Program-made: the position numbers and the translations under genes
Source: Sporodiniella umbellata
Lineage: Eukaryota > Mucoromycota > Mucoromycetes > Mucorales > Rhizopodaceae
NCBI GenBank assembly: GCA_025677835.1
Contig: JAIXMR010000035.1
Coordinates: 124,001-188,000, forward strand
Reading direction: 5' to 3'
Length of the DNA stretch: 64,000 nucleotides
Part shown: in pieces, positions 46,877 to 56,922 of the stretch
How the letters are laid out: every line of letters begins with the position of its first letter
Position numbering within the stretch: the stretch's first letter is position 1
Notes under the pieces: model-generated
Databases searched by the model: none
Told to the model about the DNA's origin: nothing
What the model saw: only the letters and a program-made list of their open reading frames with translations

Positions 46877-47107
46877 CGTTTTTGATTCAGAAAAAAAAAA
46901 AAAAAAAAAAAAAACCAAAAAAAAAAATAAAAATAAAATAAAAAAAAAAATAAAGCACCTGTGGCTTCAAGCCACTTTCGAAGCCAAGCGATTCCTGCTG
47001 AATTCAATGTCCGCCTTTTTTTGTTTTTTTTTGGGTTTTGTAGGTCCTCTTGATTTTTCCACACGCTTTTTTTTTTTTTTTTTTTATCTTTTCTTTATAT
47101 AAAAAGT

Positions 47108-47452
47108 ATGAGTCGTTCAAGAGTGATTGAACTTTACAAGCAGGTAAAAGGAAAGAGTAAAGTAGACAGGATGTTGAAGTGTATAGTTGGTCTATTTAGG
47201 CCGAGAATACCCAGCAGGGTATCATGATTTTTTTCGACCTAAATTGAAAGCAGCGTTTTTGAAGAATAAGGAACTTGACTCACCTGAAGAGATTGAGAAA
47301 AAGATAGCTTTAGGAGACTATGTGGTCAAAGGTAGACGATGAAGTAGGGTATGTTTAGGGTAATATGTATTTATATATCTACAGAACTTGAGACATTATA
47401 TTATTTAAAGAAATATCGTACCTTAAGGAAAAGGTATAACCCATGTGCATAA
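47108..47452 (+). CDS. ETFRF1: LYR-motif ETF regulator ETFRF1 (LYRM5)
   Basis: Three exons (47108-47143, 47187-47331, 47385-47452) give 82 aa. It begins MSRSRVIELYKQLVYLGREY (the LYR motif as LYK), then PAGYHDFFRPKLKAAF, and ends ETLYYLKKYRTLRKRY, matching the LYRM5 family closely. LYRM5 proteins are small mitochondrial matrix factors; in animals LYRM5 binds the electron-transferring flavoprotein and removes FAD. The first exon has only 12 codons, and the acceptor was chosen to restore LVYLGREYP. Confidence 0.88.
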
Positions 47453-47624
47453 AACCCTTTTAAACCGTTCAACATATGTCAAGTGACACCTAAATCCAAT
47501 AAATGCCCCTCAACACATTTTTCTGATATCTATCTATATCTATCTATCTATATATATATATATAGCCATCACTATTTATTTCTTTCTTTCTTCTTTTTCG
47601 AGATTTTAGCAGTGACGACGTTTG

Positions 47625-47777
47625 ATGAGTTTTTACGAAACATTGTCCGATTCAGATAGCCACTATCAAAACAAACGAGGATTGATGTCGAGATGGATAC
47701 CGAATAGTAAAGTGAGCGATGAGTACCCGATGTGGAATGAATGCAAAGTAAAGTGAGAGCATGTAGAGTGTGTTATT

Positions 47778-47813
<36 letters not shown>

Positions 47814-49808
47814 TGTTGGTTTATTTATAAAAGAAGTCAGGTGCTTTAGGTCATCATGGATTGAGTAAATTATTTAAAAAGAGTGAAGTCAAGGTAAAGA
47901 AAGGGGAATGGAGAGAGAGAGGGAGGGGGTCTCCTGAAGAGGACATGGATGGATTGACAGTGAGTAAAGTGTAGAGAGGGGAGTATACGACCGATCCGTC
48001 GAGTGCAATCGCATGCCAAGATACCTTTGGCACCTCCTCCTTGTCATCGTTCGTTCTCTAGTGTGAATGTGAGCAGCAGCCACTTTTTGAGTGATCTACC
48101 TAGCCAGTACCTAGCGCGAGCGCAGGGAGGTTCGATGTATTCTACGTTTGATTCGGAAGAAGAAGAAGACGCGTTTGTGGATGCGGAAGAGTTTTCAGAA
48201 GAAGCGATCGGTCAAGGAGGCAATGAGGGTAGCTTTGTGGGGAAAGCATGGGTGGAAAGTTTCTCGAGCGAGGTATGGACACGATCAGAAAGGGTATTGT
48301 TGGAAGATCCCGGAGGAGGAGAAGCATGGCGTATGGCACGCGCGTTGTTTGTGGAAGATGGTCAGATTACAAGCCGAGAAAAGACAGCAGAATGGCTAGG
48401 GCAGAGCGAACATCGGAAGGTGCTAGAGTGTTACCTTGGCTGTTTTGATTTCAGCGGTCAACGACTGGAGTCAGCGTTTCGTAAGTTGTGTGGCCATTTG
48501 TATTTCCGAGCAGAGGCACAACAGATGGACCGTATTCTGGAAGGGTTTGCGTCTCGGTACTGGAGGTGTGAGCCAGAGAATGTGTTGGGCAGTGCAGGTA
48601 AAGAAGAGTGGAGAAGGTTAGAGATGAGATCAACATTGGACTCTTAGAAACCCATGTCTATTTCTAGATACGGTCTATGCCGTGGCCTATTCGTTATTGT
48701 TGTTGAACACGGATCTCCATGTAGCACAGGGGCAACATCAGCGAATGACGCGATCCGAGTTTGTTCGAAACACGATGGCGACGGTATTAGAGCAAGGCGA
48801 GGGGCAAGAAGGCTGGCGACAGAGGGTAGAGAGCGAGTTGAAAGCAATGTACGGTTCAGTTCGACAGTTTCCTATTCTACCGCCGTTGGAAGATGCACCG
48901 GTGATTTCGGAAGCGAGCAGAGAAGGAAAGCGCGTAGGCCAAGCAGGTTTTTACGAGCTGAAGGGCGAAGTGGTACGCAAGCACCTGTTAGAGAGCGGTA
49001 AACAAAAGGCAAGACATCGTGAATGGCGTGCGTGTTATCTGAAGCTGAAGGCGGATGGCGAACTGTGTATGTATGCTGAGGAAACGTACGAGGTAAGGGT
49101 GAAGGGAAGGGGAGAGGCAGAGACTGACTGGCTAAGCGTAGCGTGGGATTGGACAGATCCGGTTGAACCATACGCTTTCGAATGCGCTCCCACCACCAGG
49201 CTATAATCGACAACGTCCGCATGTGTTTGCGATTCAACAGGCAGACGGTGGGGTGTACTTGTTTCAAACCGCATCAGCGGAAGCGATGCAAGGATGGGTA
49301 TCGGCGTGTAACTACTGGGCGGCACGAACAAGTAAGGAGCCGTTGTCAGGAGGCGTAGGGAATATGGAATACGGGTGGGGACCTTGCCTAGAGGAGGATG
49401 AGCCGGTGGGGACGGTGCACGTATGGCAGGCCCCTACGGCGACGATGGTCAACAGCCGACTGGAAGAAGGGGAGCAAACCAGGGCACTTCAAAAGACGCT
49501 GGAAGACCTGAACAATGAAATCAACCAGCATCGAGACTTGAAACGCCAGATGCTTAACAGAGTGAGTGTGTTCAGGGTGTGACACATAACATGTGGTTAA
49601 TTTAATTGTTTAGTTTCCAATCAAGTCCAGCCCACAAGTCCATCAGAACTGGGAAGCCAAAGCCCATTACTTGCTACACGAGATTATCAAGTATCAAAAC
49701 TACTGTCTGGCGTTAGAAAAGTCACTTGCGCGGTCCATGCCCACCTGCCCGACGTTGCAAGTGGACCTGGGAGGTGACATGGATCTCGCCTTGAACTTGG
49801 CGCTTTGA
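47625..49808 (+). CDS. Sec7-PH domain ARF guanine-nucleotide exchange factor
   Basis: Six exons: 47625-47747, 47837-47893, 48021-48597, 48668-49092, 49157-49561, 49614-49808 (593 aa). The Sec7 domain (about 125-300) has the catalytic 'glutamic finger' region LYFRAEAQQMDRILEGFA (E225) and LLLLNTDLHVAQGQHQRM. A PH domain (about 318-455) carries GFYELKGEVVRKH, EWRACYLKLKADGELCMY and PHVFAIQQADGGVYLFQ, and a helical tail (RALQKTLEDLNNEINQHRDL) follows. Sec7 factors of this short Sec7-PH layout activate ARF GTPases in membrane trafficking. The acidic insert EEEEDAF lies upstream of Sec7. Coding DNA is visibly GC-richer than in neighbouring genes. The exon 2/3 junction (CCAAG acceptor) is the least certain. 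Confidence 0.88.
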
Positions 49809-50122
49809 AGCGGTGCCTTAATTGTGCTTCAACCTTATTCCCACACACACACACACACACACACAACCTATTTTTTTTTTTTTTTTTTTTTTTTAAAGCT
49901 GGGGTGGTACGATTTCAAACTCCTGGTTGAAAATGCTTCGTCCATTGGTGAAGAGCACTTTATATAAAAGTGTTGAAGCACCTGTCATTATTGGGGACAA
50001 TAAAAAAAAAAAAAAAAAAAAAAAAACAGAAAACAGGTTTATTGAAAGAAAATGCCACTTGAAAACAAAAAAGGAGGAGAGGGGGGGAGGGGAGAAAGGA
50101 TGCTGTGTTGTATATACGAGGG

Positions 50123-50155
<33 letters not shown>

Positions 50156-50172
50156 GAGAGATATATGTAGGG
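49809..50172. other. Convergent spacer with CA repeat and T/A runs
   Basis: A (CA)12 microsatellite at 49842-49865, a T run at about 49871-49894, and A runs near 50003-50025 and 50123-50151. No gene is recognisable; open frames across it are made of these runs. Confidence 0.6.
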
Positions 50173-51166
50173 TTATAAGAGCTGATTGGTATGATTACGT
50201 TTGGATCGTTTGTGACAGTCTTGAAGTGGAGAGTGTTTAGGTGACCTTTTGAGAGAAGGGGAAGCATCGGTGGGGGCGGCACGACGAGGACAATAACGAT
50301 ATTCAGGGAATGCTTCTCGATGAGCGAGTTTCTCTTGTTCTGCCAAAGCGTGCCATGGTTTTTTTTCATTCTCGGATAACTTGCTCCATCGTAGTGACGC
50401 ACGTCTATATTTGGGTTAGTGTCATCTCGAAAGTACGTGTATTTTACTTTGAGATTTCCTCAGCACGTAAGGTAGGATCCTGACGCTTGAGAGCCTGACC
50501 GTAATGACAACGAAAATGAATCCAAGCGTTTCTGGGTCTTTTGATATGAGCGTTCTTGGTGAGAAACATGCTTTGATCGACGGCGGTTTGTTTGGCCAAC
50601 GCTTTCTGAGGGTCATGTCTGGCCAAACCCATGTCTTTCCAATCCGGGACAGCGGCAGAGGCAGAAGCAGCAGCCATCGTAGGGGACATGGGCTTAGGAA
50701 ACATAGGGTAAGGTGTAGAAGAAGCGGAGGGTGGAGGGGAAAGTGGCGGGGAGGATCTACGACGACGGGGAGTGGGTATCTGGAGAGAGGGTATACAAGA
50801 AAAAGTAGGTGTCAGAGGCTTGTACAGACTGAACGGAAATATTGTCTTGGGTTCATCGAATTGAGGCATTGGCTCTACAGGTCTCGCTCGATCCACGCCT
50901 ATCATTGTCTTGGGCTCGTACCTCGGTGACTCGGGAGAAGGGGGTCGTTCCAGCCGGCGCATGTAAGTTGGCTTGCATTTTCTGCCTAAACCATCGCACA
51001 CCTCACCCATCATCGGTGCCAATTCAACCACGGGTGACATCGAGGACAATGGAGGCGTTGCTGCCACTGAGAATCGCTCTCTCTCTTGTTCATCCATCGG
51101 CGGGGGTTGAATCGTGACCTTCGTTGGAGTAGCAGCAACAACAGTAACAGGAAATGAATGCGGCAT
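50173..51166 (-). CDS. HMG-box (MATA_HMG type) transcription factor
   Basis: Two exons (50448-51166, 50173-50404) give 316 aa. The HMG box spans about residues 208-286: IKRPRNAWIHFRCHYGQALK, RQDPTLRAEEISK, then across the intron LRWSKLSENEKKPWHALAEQ and REAFPEYRYCPRRA. The RPRNAW opening is the MATA/SOX-type sequence-specific form. The N-terminal 200 residues are Pro/Ser-rich with SPP/SPR patches that could be phosphorylated or activating. The tail is basic (KRSPKHSP). In Mucorales similar HMG proteins include the sexM/sexP mating regulators, but the neighbours here (Sec7 gene, HEM4) are not the expected tptA and rnhA, so this is more likely a different MATA-type regulator. Confidence 0.9.
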
Positions 51167-51645
51167 TTATAATAACAAAAACTCCAAAAAAAAAAAAAAA
51201 AAAGGGCGTCTATTTTTTCTTTTTTTTTTTTTATTATTATTATTTCTCTTTGATAGAATCCAAAAAAAAAAAAAAAAAAAAAGAAAAAGAAAAAAAAAAG
51301 AAAAAGAGAAAGCAAAAAAAAAAAAAAAAAAAGAAGAAAAAGCCTTTATTTTTTTTTTTTTTTTAATAAAGAGATCTGTCCATCGTGTTTTGGGACTGGA
51401 CTCGACTGGCTTTGAAAAACAAGAGAACACAATGAAGTAAAACATGCACAAGAATAACAACAAAACAACAAAACGGATGCAATGCCCTTCTCTTTGTCTT
51501 CTTGGCCTGGATTTCTTTCTATTCTTCTCTCCTCTCCCCTTTTTTTTTTTTATTCTCTTTCTTTCCCTCCCCCCCCCTCCCCTTATTCTACCCGCAGCGT
51601 ATCTCAAAGGGGGCAATCCATCTGTGTGTCACTTTTTTCACGGAT

Positions 51646-51692
<47 letters not shown>

Positions 51693-52011
51693 CTTGTCTT
51701 TCTTTCAATCTCCGAAGAAGAATCAATATTGGCTTGAGAAAAGCCTCGCTGTCACCATGCGTTGGTCTCGGAAGCATCCCTGTTGGATCAGCTCGTGTGT
51801 GTGGAGGGTGGGTGTGACGTGTGTTTTCAAAGCCTCGCTTTCTTTCTTTCCCTCTTTCTTGCTCCACACGTCATTCCACCTTTCGAAAAGTGACGTGAAG
51901 ACGTGGAAAGGGAACGCTTGGAATTGATTGGCTGTGCTACTTGGGTTTAGAATGCAGCTGAAGTGTAGCCAAAGAAAATGGTTTTTTTTTGTTTTTTTTT
52001 TTTGTTAGGCG
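51167..52011. other. Divergent promoter region of the HMG gene and HEM4
   Basis: 845 bp containing A and T runs (about 51185-51202, 51260-51290, 51310-51332), a C7 run near 51574 and a (TG)20 repeat at 51649-51688. A T-rich tract ending TTGTTAG just before the HEM4 ATG looks like a 3' splice site, so HEM4 may have a 5' UTR intron. Confidence 0.5.
51649..51688 (+). repeat. (TG)n microsatellite
   Basis: Twenty uninterrupted TG units. Located in the promoter interval between the HMG gene and HEM4; such runs can form Z-DNA. Confidence 0.95.
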
Positions 52012-52827
52012 ATGGAGAGAAAGCGAGTTTGGATCTTGAAAGAGGAGAAAAAAGAGGACGAGTACAGAAGACTGCTATCTGAGGCAGGTTATCAGGTTGA
52101 GTTTGTGCCTGTACTTGATTACGCTCTCTGTAATGTGACAAGATTAGCCAGCATCTTGAGCTTAGGACCTAGTCAGCAAGCCCTGAACGGTTTGATTCTC
52201 ACCTCCCAAAAGTCTGTCAGCACACTGAACGAAGCCTATGCTTTGGCTAATCTTTCGCATAAAGTACAGGCTGAATGGGAACAACTGCCGGTGTATAGCG
52301 TCGGTCCCCAAACGGAACACCAATTAAGCCAATGTGCGCTGTTCGCCCACGCCTGTCGCGCGCATTGGATACAGGCACCCTGTGCAGCAGAGCTCGTTCA
52401 GCCCATGTTGGAGCGTCTGTCGCTTTCCAAAGGCGGACCTCTCTTTCTGGCGGGGGACAAACGACGCGATCTGATCCCTCAAACCCTTTCTGAGGCTGGC
52501 ATACCCTTTCAAGAACTTCAATCCTATCGCACTTGCGCCCATCCTCAGCTCCTCTCGCGTCTTGAACAACTGCAAAACCAACAGGCGCGTTGGGCCGTCT
52601 ATTTCAGTCCTTCCGGTCTGAACTTTATTCAATCCACCTTGCCTCTCTCTCAGCTTCTCCATCCTCCCCCTCACTTGCTTCTCGCTGCCATCGGTCCTAC
52701 CACAGGCGATGCTATCACCCAGCTCGGACTCCCACTTCATCTCGTCGCTCCCCTACCTGACCCTCATCATCTCGTTCAAGCTATGGTCCAAGCAGATCAC
52801 TTGCTGGATTCACCCCACATCGCTTAG
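52012..52827 (+). CDS. HEM4: Uroporphyrinogen-III synthase
   Basis: A single exon of 271 aa. The sequence has the two-lobed layout of HemD proteins: VWILKEEKKEDEYRRLLSEA, a GLILTSQKSVSTLNEAYALA block, the hinge VYSVGPQTEHQL, then PLFLAGDKRRDLIPQTLSEA, ELQSYRTCAHPQLL, AVYFSPSGLNFIQS and LLAAIGPTTGDAI. The enzyme closes hydroxymethylbilane with inversion of ring D to give uroporphyrinogen III, an early committed step of haem synthesis in the cytosol. Overall identity in this family is low, but the strand-loop landmarks (TSQ, VGP, SPSG, IGPTT) are all in place. The coding sequence is GC-rich for this window. Confidence 0.9.
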   Translation: MERKRVWILKEEKKEDEYRRLLSEAGYQVEFVPVLDYALCNVTRLASILSLGPSQQALNGLILTSQKSVSTLNEAYALANLSHKVQAEWEQLPVYSVGPQTEHQLSQCALFAHACRAHWIQAPCAAELVQPMLERLSLSKGGPLFLAGDKRRDLIPQTLSEAGIPFQELQSYRTCAHPQLLSRLEQLQNQQARWAVYFSPSGLNFIQSTLPLSQLLHPPPHLLLAAIGPTTGDAITQLGLPLHLVAPLPDPHHLVQAMVQADHLLDSPHIA

Positions 52828-53217
52828 GAACCGCATCACCCGGCTCTCCTTTTTTTTATTTGTTATTATTCTCTCATTAGCCACCCGTTGGCTTGACTAG
52901 AAAAGTAGAAAATAGAAATAGCTGTTACAGTCAATTTAACCCCATTTGGTAAATGCCAACATGCTTTTCTGTGGATTATAAACAATAAAAAAAAAAAAAA
53001 AAAAAAAATCAATAAAAACAGCAGCGCTCTTTTTGTTTTTTTTGTTTTTTTTTTGGCTGTAGATCTTTCAAGGGGCAATAAGCATTGGCTTTTCTCTCTT
53101 TCTTTTTTTTTTTTTTTTTTTTCAATGTGAAAACAACCCTTCATGGCTTGTGTGTGTACAACACTCTTCTTTTTTTTTTCTCTCTCCTTTTATTGATGGA
53201 CCGTACTTTTCTCTGTT
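52828..53217. other. Convergent spacer between HEM4 and ILV6
   Basis: 390 bp with an A run at about 52987-53007 and T runs near 53037, 53103-53122 and 53170. No gene. Confidence 0.5.
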
Positions 53218-54202
53218 CTAGCCAGGCGGAAGTAGAGTGGCATCCACCGCTTCCTCTTTTTCATAAGCATGTTCCGTTTGTGGGGAATAAGTATCATGCA
53301 CAGGCGACCTTGGCATTGCCATGACACCTTGAGATGAAAGAAATAAGGCTACTGGGTTCATTCTATCTCTCCTTACCTGTTCTGGAGGACTCAAGTATAC
53401 CAAAAGGCTTACACAGCTTGACAAAAGAAGTCAACCGGTCTGATTTAGCACAGACCTGAAGGATCACACAGTCAGAAGACACATCGACCACTTTTCCATC
53501 AAATAATCTCGTTAACTCTGTCAGAGCTCGTAAATGTGAAAAGGTGGCCCGAAGGGTGTCTGAAGGACAGGGGGGCTTTTCCTAGAATAACCTTCAGGAG
53601 AAGAAAGAACTGGAAGAAATCTTACTGTTAATTTTGTATCGACCGAATCGTCTAGCTTTTTCGTAGGCAGTTGTTCATGCAGGTATTCAGGACCCAGTAT
53701 AGAGACCTTGATTAACAAAAGCTCACGTTCGACCAATTTGGTTTTTGTGTAATCTAAAACAGCCCAAACAGGTACCTTGGACAAAAAAAGGGGGTTTATT
53801 CATCCAATCAATAAATAAAGAGCTTACCATGTCTTCCAATTGACGTCTTGCCTGCTCTATCTGACCCGAATGGCCGTTGAATACAATCGTCATTCTCGAA
53901 AGATCCACTACCTCGGTTTTTGCAACCACCAACGATTCAATATTAAACCCACGCCCTGCCATAATACCCGAAACACGACTCAAAACACCCGGTTCGTTCT
54001 GAACCAAACAGTTTAACGTGTGCCGGGTCTCTGGCTCTGTATTCGAGTCTGGTGTATTGTATAAGATATTACTGACCGCATCACTCACAGAAGCTGGAGA
54101 ACTCACAGGCACAGGCCCATACCGACGCCCTCGGTGGTTTTTCTTGAATCCAAGCGCGGCTGTCGATGAACCAGCCTGATTCGCCAGTGAACGACGGCTC
54201 AT
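53218..54202 (-). CDS. ILV6: Acetolactate synthase small (regulatory) subunit
   Basis: Four exons: 53828-54202, 53626-53775, 53377-53581, 53218-53327 (279 aa). An N-terminal stretch rich in Arg/Ser (about 1-60, SRRSLANQAGSSTAALGFKK) would serve as a mitochondrial presequence. The ACT domain follows: HTLNCLVQNEPGVLSRVSGI and MAGRGFNIESLVVAKTEV, then MTIVFNGHSGQIEQARRQLE. The C-terminal half has LLLIKVSILGPE, and the last block VDVSSDCVILQ leads to CKPFGILESSRTGVMAM. The subunit binds valine and controls the catalytic subunit Ilv2 in branched-chain amino-acid synthesis. The protein is slightly shorter than yeast Ilv6. Exon boundaries restore an unbroken frame. Confidence 0.93.
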
Positions 54203-55566
54203 TACCAAAAAACCACTCGAAACCTAATCTAGATCAATCATGGCTTCTCTCTGAATAACCTTTACCATTCGATTTCTAATAAATCCCATCATATTTCTTT
54301 AATCTCTAATAGGATATTTCCCCCCTTCCTCTTTTTTTTATAAAAAAAAAAAAAAAAAAAAAAAAAATATAGTCCCCTTTATATATCAAACACAAATGGC
54401 TTTGTGACGAAAACTTGAATCATAAGAATCAATCCTGCCTATTGGTAGATCTCTTCTCTAGAGCATTCAAACACCGACACACTCGGCTTTGACCTGCTCT
54501 TTTAAAACAAGAAATAAGACCCTTCCCAGAAGCATCATTATCTTAATCTATTAAAATACCTTTTTTTATACATCATCAATAAACAAAAGAGTGAATCAGA
54601 AGATTACTAAAGATGGTTTTAAACCAGCCTATCTATCTTGTCTGTTCACAGTCTAAAAGAGGGCTGGCATCTGTGTAACGTTGAATGATGTTGATTTCTT
54701 TTGAACGCATAACGTTCTGAATCACAGCAGAATTTCTTTAAGAGTAAAAAAAAAAAAAAAAAAAAGGGGGGGAGAAGGGATTAAAGAAGCTTATCTATTA
54801 AGAGAGAAACATCATGGATTCAATTTTTGGTTTGATATTCAAAAGTACTTTAAAAAAGTTTTGGCTCGGTCCACATCAAGAAAATGGAGTAAACCCAATG
54901 GGCTTTCTATAGAAACACACAATCCTATAACACAAAACCTCCCTCCCATCCGTCCAATCGATACGGAATATGTATTCTATACTTTTGTCGTATTAAATAC
55001 ACATATTCAAATCTCCTCCACATCTAGCTCGACTCGCATCTTTAAACTTACATTCGATTCTATAAAACTGAACAAATAACTGTGCATATCAATTGAAAGA
55101 AATACACAAGTATTTTATAGTGAATTTCTCTCTCTCTCTCTCTCTCTCGAAATGCGTTACACTCGTAGAATCACTTGAGCCAACGTACTCTTCCCTCCCC
55201 CCCCCTTTTTTTTTTTTTCTTTCTTTCTTTCTTTAAAGCAGATAATCGTACACTGTCGATTCTTTAACACGCCCAAGTTTTTGCTTGGCTTTTCAAAAAC
55301 AAAACCAAAGCAAAATTAACAAATGTTTTCAAAAGGCAGTCATCACCAAGTGTCTATGTCGGAGTGTAAATGCGGCATCTATTTTTTTTTTTTTTTTTGA
55401 GTGTTTAGTTTTAAAACAAAATGAAGCACGCAATATCAATAAATGCATCTTTATTTTATGTCTGGTAAAAGAGTAACAGAAGAAAAAAACAAAAAATAGA
55501 CGATCCATCCTTTATAAATTTTCTATACAAAGTTTCTAACGTACTATTTTCTTACATCACCCTAAT
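54203..55566. other. Divergent intergenic region (ILV6 / MET22)
   Basis: About 1.4 kb. It holds A runs near 54341-54367 and 54746-54766, a (TC)11 repeat at 55127-55148 and T runs near 55206 and 55381-55399. No gene recognised; an open frame at 54861-55079 has no motif. Confidence 0.5.
55127..55148 (+). repeat. (TC)n microsatellite
   Basis: Eleven TC units in the MET22 upstream region. Confidence 0.9.
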
Positions 55567-56822
55567 ATGACAGCTTATTTACAAGAAAGAGCCACAGCTA
55601 TCCGTGCAGTATTGACAGCCTCCAACGTATGCCAATCAGTTTTTCAACATTTGGTCGCTAACGAAACTTTGACCAAAAACGACAAATCCCCTGTTACTGG
55701 TAACTAAAGCTTTGAATTTCTCTTTTGCTTGTAGAACGAGAAAAAGATGGATAGTTTTTCTTACCATCAATATAGTGGCCGACTTTTCTGCTCAAGCTAT
55801 TATCAACACCTATCTTCAAAAGCGGTTCCCTCAGGACCCGATTATTGGAGAAGAAGATTCTAAAGATCTGCAAGGGGAAGAGGGTCGTCTACTAAGAGAA
55901 AAAGTGGCCTTTTTGACCAATGGTGGATTGAAAGAAGGAGAAAAGTTGACTGAGCAACAAGTAAATACACCCCTCTCTTCTACAAAAAAAGTGGCTCACA
56001 AACACCCTATAGATTTTGGACGCCATTGACCGAGGCAACTATGCAGGAGGACCGAAGGGACGTCACTGGGCACTGGATCCTATTGATGGCACCAAGGGTT
56101 TCTTACGGGGTGGACAATACGCTGTTTGTTTGGCTTTGATTGAAAACGGTGTTGTTCAACTTGGCGTGATTGGCTGCCCTAATTTACCTTTGGATCACAC
56201 GCAACCGGATGGAGAAAAAGGAAGTCTCTTTGTTGCAGTCCGTGGCGAAGGCGCGTTTCAGGTAAACAAACATTCATCCATGTGTGTACACACTAACAAA
56301 ATTTTCGTCGTCTCCCATGTTTTGTTTGAACAGAGAAGCTTTTCCGATGAAAAAGAAACACGGATTCGCTTTGCTGATATCTCTTCTACAGAACAGTCTA
56401 CATTCTGTGAATCCGTTGAAGCAAGTCATTCCTCTCATAGCGATGCTGGAAAGATCGCTCAACTTTTAGGCATCACCCGTACGCCTGTTCGTATGGACAG
56501 TCAAGCCAAATACTGTTCACTCTCAAGAGGTGACGCTGATATCTACCTGCGTCTTCCTACCAATAAATCTTATGTCGAAAAGATCTGGGTAAATAGATCT
56601 ATATACATCCATCCATCCATGCAATTAACATTCGTTCTAAAGGATCATGCTGCAGGCAACGTTATTGCTACAGAAGCAGGTGGCAAAGTAACAGATATTC
56701 ATGGGCAGTCTTTGGACTTTTCCATTGGACGCACTTTGGATAAAAACAAGGGCGTGATTGCTTCTAAAGCATCTATTCACGATCGTCTTTTACAAGCTGT
56801 TCAAAAAGTCTTGAATGTTTAA
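55567..56822 (+). CDS. MET22: 3'(2'),5'-bisphosphate nucleotidase
   Basis: Five exons: 55567-55699, 55776-55960, 56013-56261, 56334-56588, 56643-56822 (333 aa). Metal-binding motifs of the lithium-sensitive phosphatase family are intact: VADFSAQAIINTYL, IIGEED, the core LDPIDGTKGFLRGGQYA, and DHAAGNVIATEAGG. The enzyme removes the 3' phosphate of PAP made during sulfate assimilation; it is inhibited by lithium and sodium and is named HAL2/MET22 in yeast. Cytosolic by absence of a targeting sequence. The stop is 100 bp from the stop of the convergent membrane-protein gene. Confidence 0.95.
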
Positions 56823-56892
56823 TCATAATAAAAAATAAATGTCTTGGATAATGTACATGAATAAATAAACTCATTGTCAAATACAAAGAGAA

Positions 56893-56915
56893 ATATATAT
56901 ATATATATATATATA
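56893..56915 (+). repeat. (AT)n microsatellite between convergent gene ends
   Basis: About eleven AT units in the 100-bp space between the MET22 and membrane-protein stop codons. Confidence 0.9.
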
Positions 56916-56922
56916 AAAGAAA

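Noticed and set aside
46825..47102. Open frames made of Lys or Phe runs near 46.9 kb
   Set aside because: Products of A/T homopolymers; no gene evidence.
48142..49331. Long frames in other phases across the Sec7-PH gene
   Set aside because: GC-rich coding DNA leaves alternative phases open; only one phase shows Sec7 and PH motifs.
50004..50402. 169-codon minus-strand frame across the A runs after the HMG gene
   Set aside because: Phe-rich frame from homopolymers overlapping the HMG gene's second exon in another phase.
51010..51640. Frames across the 51.2-51.6 kb homopolymer block
   Set aside because: Composed of Lys/Phe runs from A and T tracts.
50173..52827. Mucorales sex locus
   Set aside because: An HMG gene is present, but the triose-phosphate transporter and RNA helicase genes expected beside it are not.
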